NCBI GenBank assembly: GCA_037974335.1
Contig: CM075743.1
Span: 8,056,449-8,120,448, forward strand
Length of the DNA stretch: 64,000 bases
From: Prionace glauca
Taxonomy: Eukaryota; Chordata; Chondrichthyes; Carcharhiniformes; Carcharhinidae
Direction of reading: 5' to 3'
Shown here: piece after piece, positions 49,801 to 61,800 of the stretch
Numbering within the stretch: the first letter of the stretch is position 1
How the letters are laid out: each line of letters begins with the position of its first letter
Made by a program: the position numbers and the translations under genes
The notes under the pieces: generated by a model
Seen by the model: only the letters and a program-made list of their open reading frames with translations
The model's database searches: none
Told to the model about the DNA's origin: nothing

Positions 49801-52800
49801 CATTTATACTGGTTGCTTGTTACTTTTAATTATCAATCTGAAAAATCTTTGATCTTAATTTTTCATGGAAAATGACAGGGTCAAAAAATATCCCCAGAAC
49901 ATGAATAAATATTGCAACTCAATCATCCCATGAAATGAAAATAACTTTCAATTGCCGAGCTGCATAGATCTAAATGCCCGTTAAGGAGATTGTGGAAAGG
50001 TAAAGTCGTTGTGGTCCCAGATGACCAGAGGCTGCTCTCCCCTTTAAGGGGGAGAGCTGACTGCTGGTGATTTAATCTGAAGGTCACCACACCTCAGGCA
50101 AGGGGCAAGGTTGAGAAGGTGGGACCTTCATGAATAAGCTCAGCTGGTCCGGGAATTGGACCTGTGCTGCGGGCATCACCTTGTACCACAAATCAGCCAA
50201 CTGAGCCTGCCCTGAGTGAAAGTGCATTTTGCTAATGCCATTGGTCTAGCAACCCAGAGGCCCAGGCTAATGCTCTAGGGGCATGGGTTCAAATCCCACC
50301 GTGGCAGCTGATAGAATTGAAATTCAATTAATTAATAAATCCGGAATTGAAAGCTAATATCACCAATTGGGTGGCATTGTGGCACAGTGTTTAGCATTGC
50401 TGCCTCGCAGCCCCAGGGACCCAGGTTCAATTCCTGGCTTGGGCCACAGTCTGTGTGGAGCGTGCACATTCTCCCCATGCCTACATGGGTTTCCTCTTGG
50501 TGTTCCGGTTTCCTCCCACAGTCCAAAGATGTGTGGGTTAAGTGGATTGGTCATGCTAAATTCCCCCTTCGTATCAGGGGAATGTTATAATGTTATGGGC
50601 ATATGACCTGGGAGGGATTGTGGTCAGCGCAGACTTGAAGAACCGAATGGCCTCCTTTTACAGTGTAGGATTCTATGATTCCATGATCAGTAATTAAAAC
50701 CATGAAGATGTCAACAATTGTTCACTAATGCCCTTTAGGCTAGGAAATAACTATGAGGAGAGGTTGGAGAAACTTTGTTCTCACTGGAACGATGAAGGTT
50801 GAGGAGTGACCTGATACCAGTCCGTAAGATTATGAGGGCATGGACAGAATGGATAGTCAGAAGACTTTTCCCACGGTGGAAAAATCAACTACGAGGGGAC
50901 ACAGGTTTAAGATGTGAGGGGCAAGTTTTAAAGGAGATGTACAAGGCAAATCTTTTACACAGAGGGTGGTGGGTGCCTGGAACCCATTGCCAAGGGAGGT
51001 AGCGGAAGCAAATATGATGGTGACTTTTACAGACAAATACATGAATAGGATGGGAATAGAGGGATACGATCTCCAGAAGGTGAGAGTCTTTAGTTAAGTC
51101 GGTTGGTGCAGGCTTGGAGGACCAAAGGGCCTGTTCCTGTGCTGTAATTTTATTCGTTCTTTGTTCTTGAGATCTGTCATTTATACCTGGGCTGACTGAC
51201 ACATGACTTCAAACCAACAGCAATGTAATTGCCACTTAAATACTCTCTGAAGCGGCCGAGCAAGTTTAAAAGCAATTAGAGACGGGAGACAAATTCTTAC
51301 CTTACCAGTGATGTTCACATTGCATGATTAAAAAACAATCCTAGCAAATGAAATTGTACAATATAACCTCTCAGGTCTAAGCTGGAAGAATTGAACTTAA
51401 GAAAAACTTGGGCTAAGACAGTTTAGTTATGAGGAGAAAAGCATGACAATGGAGATTAAAGTGTGAATAATGTAAAGCTAAAATGGCACAGGCACCCCTG
51501 ACCCCCGAAGCCCAACTCCCAAATCCAACATCTACCATTTCCATTGGGAGTTTAAAGTTTAAAAGTATATTTATTATTACCACAAGCAAGCTCAAATTAG
51601 CTGCACAATGCAGCTACTGTGAAAATCCCCTAGTCTCCACACTCCAACACCTGTTTGGGTAAACTGATGGAGAATTTAGCATAGCCAATACATCTAACCA
51701 GCACATCTTTTGGATTGTGGGAGGAAATCAGACCACCCAGAGGAAACCCACACTGACACGGGGAGAACGTGCTGACTCCACACAGACAGTGAACCAAGCC
51801 AGGAATTGAACCCAGGTTCCTGGTGCTGTGAGGCTGCAGTGCTAACCACTGTGCCATGGGAGTGGCAGCGTGAGCAGAACAGGTTGTTGTACTTGCATTT
51901 TCAGTCTGTAGAGGCAGTTGCAAGTGGAAAGGTATAGCTGGCTTCAAATTTTTCATCACTTGGATTTCCAAGTCATGACCCATAGACTTTCGGCATTTGA
52001 AGAAAAGGTGTAAAATTGCTGGTATTATTTATAGAAGCCTGGTATCCTTCTGGAAAAGCTGCAATAGCTCTTCAGGTGATGTCAGGGGCCGTTGACTGTT
52101 AAGAATAGACATGAATGTGCGAAACAAATGGATAAAGTGGAAATGACAAGTTGTCAAGACATTTAAATACTTCTGGATTTTTGGGAGGAAACAGCTAGCA
52201 TGTAATTGCAAAACAATATTTGTTAACATATGTGTAATAATCTGGCCAAGGCCAATCTTCCATCAACAACACTCTTTATTTATTGACACAAGTCAAAGCC
52301 TGGAGACCTACATAGCAATAGTCCAGGTAGAGGCACCTGTTTTCAAATCCCCCGCTGCTCCTTTCCCATTGGGTGAACTGCTCCTCGCTCAGAGTGGAAT
52401 TCATGAGGCCCACGGGGAGATCCATTGACAATCCTCTGTGTCCTTCATGGTCATCGTAATATCCCTCACCCCTCAAGTGCGGTTTTCCCCCCAGCACCCC
52501 CAACCTGGCGATTGGCTTAAAGTCGGTCTACAGCGGGACCAGATCTGATTGTGTGAACCAAATTGGAGAGCTACATGCCTATTGGACACTTTACAAAGTG
52601 ACTGATGCAGATTGTCCCTCGGGTTCCGCTTCAGTTGGGGCTCTACCTTCCTCTGCTTCCACTCCAAAGATGTACAGGTTAGGTGGATTGGCCATGCTAA
52701 ACCACCCCTTCGCGTTCCCAAAATGTGAAAGTTAGAGGATTAGCAGGGTAAATGTGTGGGATTACTATGATACGGATAGGGGTGGGCCTAAGAAACATGA

Positions 52801-55800
52801 TCTGTTGGAGGGTCTGTGCAAACTAGTCAGGCTGAATGGCCTCCTTCTGCACTGCAAGTGTTAAGGAGAAAGCACAGCTGTTTGGCTATCATCTACTTCA
52901 CTCTCTCATTCTCAAAAAAATCTGATGAAGACTCTGGGAGTTTCAAACAAGGCCTTCACTATGAATTTCTTCTGTGGATTAGTCCCAGTGTTCCAAATAG
53001 TGATACATCAGGGAAAAGCTCTGATTCAAGAATGATTCAAACAATTATAGTCACAATCCAGTTACAAGAAATTAGCAGACACCAGTGAAAAGATGTACAT
53101 TGAAACAGGAGTTATCTATATCCACTCACAACTACCGATTAGGTTTACATCATGCCTATAGTACAAATACAAATGACCAATCACAACATGTGCATGTCTA
53201 CTTGAGTATAATAGCTCATCAGTGTAAATGAACAAAGAACAAAGAAAAATACAGTGCAAGAACAGACCCTTCAGTCCTCTAAGCCTGCGCCGATCATGAT
53301 GACCCACTGAACTAAAACCAAGAGCACTTGCGGAGTCCATATCCTTCCATTCTGATCCTATTCATGTATTTGTCTAGTTTCCCCTTAAATGATGCTATCG
53401 TACCTGCTCCCATAACCTCCTCAGACAGCATGTTCCAGATATTCACTCCTCTCTGTGTAAAAAACTTGCCTCACACATTTCCTCTAATCTTTTCCCCACT
53501 CACCTTAAACCTATGTCCCCTAGTACCTGACTTTTCTACCCTAGGAAAGAGCATCTGACTACCTACTCTGTCCATGCCACTCATAATCTTGTAGAATTGT
53601 ATCATATTACTCCCTTAATCTCCATTGTTCCAGTGAGAACAAACCAAGTTTATCCAACCTCTCTTCATAGTTAATACCCTCCAGACCAGTCAACACCCTG
53701 GTGAACCTCTTCTATACCCTCTCCAAAGCATCCACATCCTTCTGGTAGTGTGGCGAGCAGATCTGTACACAATAATCTAAATGAGACCTAACTAAGGTTC
53801 TGTACAGCATTACCTGTCAATTTCTATACTCAATGCTGATACATGCTGTCTAGTCTGATTTACTACTGGCTACAATTTGTCCTTAACATAACAGCTCGAG
53901 TCTGACTTGGGGATATCAATTAGCCTCCCCATGTCCAAGGCCCCTGGTATGAGATGAATTCTTTCAAGTTAGAGAGATTCAGCAGACAAACAAATCCTTT
54001 GTTCAAGCTGTAAATAGTATTGCCTCATTATGTTATCTATAGACCATTTGGTTGTCAGATGAACTGGGAGAACAATGCTAGATTGTTTTTATTGACCTTG
54101 AGATCTAACACTTGTAATGTCCTGCCTGGGAATTAGATCCTAGCTGATTTTACCCTTGGGATGCCTTCTTGCAGCTAACAGCTTTCCTCTCACAGACGGA
54201 ACTGAGGATTTTCAAACGCTTTTAGTAAATTGTGGAAATAGTAAACATATATTAGAGTTTTAAACTAATTTTTCAGATATAATGACCAACACATGCCCCC
54301 ATTTTCAGTAGGGATTCTGTAATTCTGTGAAAGTGAGCATCTGTGAAAGTTCATCGCAGCTCCATTGACATGCATGATGGTACAGTGGTTAGCACAGCTG
54401 CCTTGCAGCTCCAGGGACCCCAGTTCAATTCCCGGATTGTCTGTGTGGAGTCTGCGCATTCTCCCCGTGTCTGCATGGGTTGTCTCCGGGTGCTTTGGTT
54501 TCTTCCCACAGTCTGAAAGACGTCCTGGTTCAATGTATTGGCCATGCCAACTTCTCCCTCAATGTACCCAAACAGATGCTGGAGTGTGGTGGCTAGGGGA
54601 TTTTTACAGTAGCTTCATTGCAGTGTTAATGTAAGCCTACTTGTGATTAAAACTTTAACTTTATGCTCGGACCTTTAGCTTATTTCCCACTCAAGGAATG
54701 CAGAGGCATGAACGGGCCATCAAATGCTCCTGAACTTTTTACCCCTCAGGCTCAGACTACAAAATTAATAAATGTTTTGAGGGGGGTGGTTTCTCCTTGT
54801 GAATCCTCGCCATGGAACAATCACTGGTGGAAGTACTCGCACCCCCTTTGCAATGTCTTCATTCAGGTTGGGATCAGTCTCCAACATGGTTCATGTGAAC
54901 AGAGTAGATTTGCAGGACTGGCTAGGGGAATGTCTGTGCCTGCACTGCCAAATCTGGTATCAGTAATGGAGTTCAGCACACACAGCAGTACAGGGCTAAT
55001 GGCTTCAGATGATTAGATTCATTGAGGTGTGCAGTGATGAGATCATGGTATGGTGGACAGATTGAAATCCCCCAGGAAAACAGCTGAGGTGGAAAGGGGA
55101 ACATACGGCACAGAAACCCACCATTGCTATACCAACAACTCTCAGATATGGGATGAATAAGAAATCAGCAGCAAAATGGGTCTCTGCTACATGTCATCAG
55201 CCTCTCTCCTTGCTACCAGAGAGGGAGATAGTTAAAACACCCAAATCCATCCTCCTAGATACTGAGGTTCCATTTGAGCAGAATGCTTTTTTGGTTGACT
55301 GGGTGAGAATAGGATGAATCTGAATGTTATCCCTCTGTTTCAATAGAACCTAAATATACTTGTGAAGATTTTACAACCATATCAACAATAACATTAACCA
55401 CATCTTCGGGATCTACATTCACCAATAAGAGGTACAAGGTTCCCATTGTGGATGTTTTATTAGCATTGCTTTTCAAATGAGAATCAATGGTTCTGAGTTT
55501 TAGCTTAATTGTTTCTAATAATTTACTGCTTCAGAGTAGAATTTATCAGAATGGAAATGGTGACAGGAATTGTATCATGATGTTCTTATCCTCCCAGTGA
55601 AGGAGCAATTTAGGGTGCTGGGAAATGAGAGGAAGAAGTGAATGTCTCCAATTTGCTCTCTTTCAGATGGTGCTGTTATCATTATTCATCTTCATTAAAG
55701 GTAAAGCCAGGATAGCCTCAGATGAACGTAAGCTGCTCTCTCTTTGAGGGGGAGCTGACTGGTGGTCATTTTACCTGAGGACCACCACACCTCAGGCGAG

Positions 55801-58800
55801 GGGCGAGATTAAGAATGCAGGGCCTTCATGAATAAATTCAACCTATACAGCAAAATAGCAACATAATGCTTCAAACATGATGAATTCTCATTTCCTGCAA
55901 ATGACTTTGTATTTCTACCATTTTGCTCAGATACATTACCTGGAATGTGAGTCGTTGGGCGTTCTTTACTCTCCTGGTGATTTGTGCTGTTACCATCACA
56001 TGGTATACAGGAAAATCTAAGGTTGGTGTTATGAATATCATCTGAATTGTTCCACCTCTACCAATTCTTTCAAAGATATTGACCACAGATATTGTAAAGA
56101 AAAACTTGCATTTATATAAATCCATTCATGTTGTCAGCATGAATCAAAATATTTTCCAGCCAATAATGAGTTTGTTTTCAGCCATTACTGATGTAAAGTA
56201 GGAAAATCAAGTAGATTCCTTATTCATACGAATATGCATACATATAAAGACGTAAATTAGAATCAGAAGTTGGCCATTCAGCCCTCAAGCCTGTTCCACC
56301 ATCAATAAGATCATGGCTGATCAGACTGTATCCTCAACTCCACATTCCAAACTGCCCCAAATAACATTTCACCTGTTTGCTTACAAAGAATCTATCAACC
56401 TCTACCTTGAAAATATTCAGAGACAACTCTTCCAACACCATTTTTGGACCATCTGAGAGCAAAGATTTCTCCTCAGCTCTCCCTGAAATGGTACATTATT
56501 TTTCCACTAGATACAGTGTAGATGGGTCCTGGCAGTCAAGCCCAGACAGAAATGTTTTACTGGGATACTGCTGCTTGGTAGATGGAATGATGGCAGACTC
56601 GCAGGGTAATATTACTGCTTCCAGCACCAAGGGGGAATGGGTGGAGTGGGGGAATGGATGGGGGAGGAATGGCAGTAACTCATGATTCACATCTCTCCAC
56701 TTTGGCTTTGATGCAGAGTGTCCCAGGTCTGTCTTAAGAAGCTTGAATGGCCTTTGTATGGTTCCCTTTGAATTTGGACAATGCAATTCACTGGGATTCC
56801 TTAGGGTCACTTCAGAGATAATGAGATGCAATGATTTTTGATACTGCCAAAAAGGCCCTTTTAATCAGGTCATAGATAGACATAGGTTTAACCATTCTGA
56901 ATAGTCATTTTCCACTTTTTCAAATTTTAGAAGTTAATCAGGTGAATATTCATACATTATGAAAAGATCTAGTGAGGTCTTTGCTCCATGACAACGCCCA
57001 GATTCCTCTACATCTCAGAATTCTGCAATCTCTCACCATTTAGATGACAATCTTTTTAATTTGCCTTGCTAAAATGGACAATTTCACGTTTTCCCACCTT
57101 AGACTCTCAGATGACGATTCAGCTGACAATAGAACACAATCTCTGCCCAGTGCTGAGGTATCAGCTGAGATTATATGCTGCACTCCCCAACCAAAGCCTG
57201 AATCCCAGCTGCATAACTCCAGATGAGCAGTGTTGTATTTCCAATTGAAGCCAGTGGATTAAATTATCATTGTCACAGAGAGGATCAGCCTCCTGGTCTA
57301 GATTGTAAATTGGGATGGGGACAGGATGTTGCACAAGGACTGAAACAAAGTGAATGGGCAAATCTCTGGCAGATGGAGCCTCCACATGGGGAAGTGTGAG
57401 TCCATTTACTTTGGATCTGAGAAAGGCAACTCAGAATGAATTACCCATGGTGAGAGACTTAAAGATCTGAGGAATTAAAGTGCTGGGTTTGTCCATATAC
57501 ACAGCTCACTAAACACGACTGTACAGGTATAGGAAATGTTCAAAAAGGCTAATGGGATGTTGGCCTTTACTTTAAAGAGGTTGATATTACAATGTGAGGA
57601 AGTGATGTTTTAATTTTACAGATTCCTGGTCAGGCCCGCTCCGGAATTCCATATAGTCCTTTGGGCAGATAGCCACAGGAAGGAAACAAAGGGCGGGATT
57701 TTCCAGGCCAACCCTCCACACACTGGATGCAGCCCACCATTGGCCAATGTTAGGATTTTCCAATCTTGCGGATGTGTTAGGCCCTGGAATAAAATCCCAT
57801 TAGGAAGTCAGGTTAGACCCAGGTGACCCTTTATTTTGTAAACAAGAGTTCATTAACCCTCTCCTAAATAAGCAGGAATTTTACCGACACGTCCGCACAA
57901 GTTTCACATGATCCCACCCAAGGCCAACAGTGAATGCCGTTCTCTGAGCCAAGCCCACCCCTGGAATCGGGACTGGCATGTCAGTAAAATTCCAGTCAAT
58001 TTGTCTAAAATGAGTAATTACCCTGCCTTCCCAGCATCTGAGCTGTATTCCTACTAGACATGCCAACTGTCTGTAGAAAAAACTGAACTTTAAAACAATT
58101 CCCTTAAATATTAAACATATCAAGAGCGCAGTATCGTCACAGATGTCTATGTGGTTTTGTAAGTCCCATACTGGCCACTTGGGAACATGCTGTGGAGGGT
58201 CACATTTGGTGGGATTGGAAGATCCCGCCAGCAGGAAAGGAAGCTGGTAAATTGTGGTTACTGGTGGGAATTTCCACCTTTCCTGCTGGAGAGATGGACT
58301 GATCCCATCAACGGCGCATCCCCATTACAGCATATCTGGCACTGGGGGGGTGGTGGGAGGGTGGATTCAATGGGAAATTCCATTGACAGCAGAAGGACCT
58401 ACTGGCCAACAGTGCACTGCGTCCCACCACCAAGAAACATACCATGGGGGAATGGGTGGCAGAGAATCCCACCCATTGTCTTTGCAAAGGGAGCAGTGTA
58501 AATTCGCGAGATTGATTCCAGAGCTTGAAGGGTTAAATTAAAATAATTGAATGAGTAAACTTGGATTGTATTGCATTGAGCTTGGAATGTTCATTCAGGG
58601 GTGAGCTGATTTAGCAATTTAAAATGATTAAGGGATACAATATGGACAGGTAGATGCAGAGACTATGATTCCAGTACAGGAGGACATAGCCTGAAAAGAC
58701 AGGGTTATCCAATGCTGCAACTGCAGAGGGCACACTTGCTGCATGTGTAATTGCAAAGCCTATAAATTAATACAAGTGTGGAGATGCCAGCTTTGGACTG

Positions 58801-61800
58801 GGGTAAACACAGTAAAAAGTCTCACAACACCAGGTTAAAGTCCAACAGGTTTATTTGGTAGCAAACACCACTGGCTTTCGGAGCGCTGTTCATTTGTCAG
58901 GTGAGTGGGGAGTTCTGATCACAAACAGAGCATATAAAGGCACACATTCAGTTTACAGAATACTGATTATAATGCAAAGACTCGTAAATTGTAAATAAAG
59001 CATTCTAATCAGTATTCTGTAAACTGAGCGTATGCCTTTATATGCCCCATTTGTGATCAGAACTCCTCGCTTACCTGACAAAGGAGCAGCACTCTGAAAG
59101 CTAGTGGCGTTAGCTACCAAATAAACCTGTTAGACTTTACCCTGATGTTGTGAGACTTCTTACTGAGTTAACACAGAGACAGAGATTCCACTGAACTCAG
59201 CTGTTATCAAAATGTGAAAAGGGTGAAATGTTGGGAATAACAGCACTTACACAGTTAAATCATTCAGATATGATTGCAAACGTTCATGTCTGACACTCCT
59301 CCTCCATGTCCCACATCACAAGCAAGTTTGAGACATTTGCTGGATAATTACTTGATGCATTTTAATTCCAAGACCGCAATGTAAAAACACTCCAGTCAGG
59401 CTCAAATTGGATACAAATCACTCTTACTTTCTGGAACAATTGACCTCCTTAACTACAACTTGTGTGTCAGCTGCAGCTCTGTAGTTAGTGCTGTCCCCTC
59501 TGCAACACAAGGTTCACTCACCCTGGGGGCAAAAAACAAAAGCTGACTATCCAAGGCAGTACTGAGAGAGTGCCACACTGTCCATTGGTGCCATCTTTGA
59601 GGTGAGACCTGGAACCCCTGGGCCCCTTCACCCTGCTGGAGTGGATTGAAAAGACCACAGGACACTTTTCCAAGAAGAGCAGAGGAATTATCCCCGCTGC
59701 TCTGGGATAAATCTTCAATCGACATTAATAAATCTGATTCTCTGACCAGTGTCACGCTGCATTTTGGGGGAGCTTGCTGTATACAAATTGGCTGTCACAT
59801 TTTCTACATTGCAACAGTGAATAAACATCAAAATATTTCATTGGCTGTAAAGCACTGAAGAGATATTAGACAGTGGTAAAAACTCACAAAGAAATACAAG
59901 TCTATTTTCTAACTTCAGGTGAAGTGAAAAATGATACGAAATTTAATCTGAAATAAGAGGTTTTTTTACCTTTTACAGAAGCACCGGGCTCACAATAGAA
60001 AGTAGTTAAAGTATAAAATACACATTGTAATGATGTTGCTGGTGGAGGAAGCTGCACGTGTGCCTGTGTTCAGAGTTTAATAAATTAGCAATTGGGTGCA
60101 ATTATTTAAGAGTGAAATTAGGAAGCAATTTCCACACCAACTGCAGGGAATTCTGGAATTGTCACCTGGAATTTTTGCTCTCAGCGGGGTCAGTGGTGCA
60201 GAGTTGGGACATTTTCCAGCTCCACAAACCTGATCCAGGAACAGAAGAGCGGGAAATTGAGATTTTCTCTGTGTGGACTGGATTAGAAGACAGGGCTGTC
60301 ATTCCTGGAATGATTTTTGTAGTGTCCAGGTGCGGAGCTGAGCTGTCCGGAATGCCTGCTTCTGCGCATGAGCATCGTATGAAAGATTGAGAAAAGGACA
60401 ATGAAGCAGAAAGCCCTCACCCCTCACCATTCTCACCCTCTCAGCCCTCCACATACCCTCTAGTCCCCGTCCATTACATCTCATACCCCTGAACTCACAG
60501 CCCAGAAACACCCACATTCTCCATTCAACCTAAACACCTGTACCCATGACAAACAGTTTTTTTTAAAATCACTCTAAACATTCTTTTCAAAAAATTTAAA
60601 CAACAAATTGTTTAAATGCTTCCACAGCTTAGCAATTTGAAAATCTGCTCTTGACAATCCTGTCACGTTATTTTGTCAGTTTTGACAGCTCCCTTTGACA
60701 GATTCTTCCAGTAGTTTTGATAAGTGATTTTGACAGGTCTGTTGACAGTTCCAATTAGCTTGACCGTTAATGTTTTTATACACATTTTACACACATTCAC
60801 ACCTTTTAACAATTGCAAAGGACACAACATACCGCAATGGTCACCTGTCCTCCATCAAAAGTGTCCAGTGATTGGATTCAAAGGAGTACCTCACCTCCCC
60901 GAAATGCTTGTCAAGTGAACGCACAGAGCTCAGACCTGATTTGATCTGGTCTAACTTGCTCGCGCTAGGTTGTACATCGATACACCACATTGGTGGAGGC
61001 ACCTGATGAGTTGGTTAGCTGCCTCTGTCAACCATGTATGCACAAACTCTGGCCCAGCATCAGTCCCGTCCCCACACATAGCAAGTGGTGCCTTCGGACG
61101 CAGGACTTAAAATTTCAATGCTCGTCCACCATTTTTGCAATGACTCTCCATCGTAGTCAGACAAGCCAGTCTCATCCAGAGCATGCTGGGCTGATTAAAT
61201 TTCACACTATTAAGATCAATGGATATTTGCTGAGTCAGGAGATGAATCAATAGAAGATGTCAACTTCTTTCCTATTGCTAACAGACCTTTGAATGGACCT
61301 ACCTCGCAATTAGTTGTTCTTTCTCTGCCCCCATAGTTATGACTGTAACACTGCCTCATTTCCTTCTCTATGTACGATATGTTTTATCTATTTAGTGCAC
61401 AAGAAACAATACTTTTCTCTGTATACTAATAAACATGACAGTAATGAATCAAAACAAATCAATGGCGAGTAAACGGAATTGCGAATTTAGTTGCGATCTA
61501 ATTGAATGGTGGAACAGGCTGAAGGTGTTGAATGGGCCGCTCTTGTTGTTATATTCAGATATAGTCTGCCTGCTTTGTTCCACAGATAGCATCTCACGGA
61601 TGTATTTCAAAATAATCTAGTTTGCAAAGCTTAACAGTTCAGATAAGAACGTAAGAACATAAGAAATAGGAGCAGGAGTAGGCCATCTAGCCCTTCGAGC
61701 CTGCCCCGCCATTCAATAAGATCATGGCTGATCTGTCGTGGCTCAGTTCCATCTTCTCGCCCTCTTCCCATAACCCTTAATCCCCTCTCTTATCAAAAAC

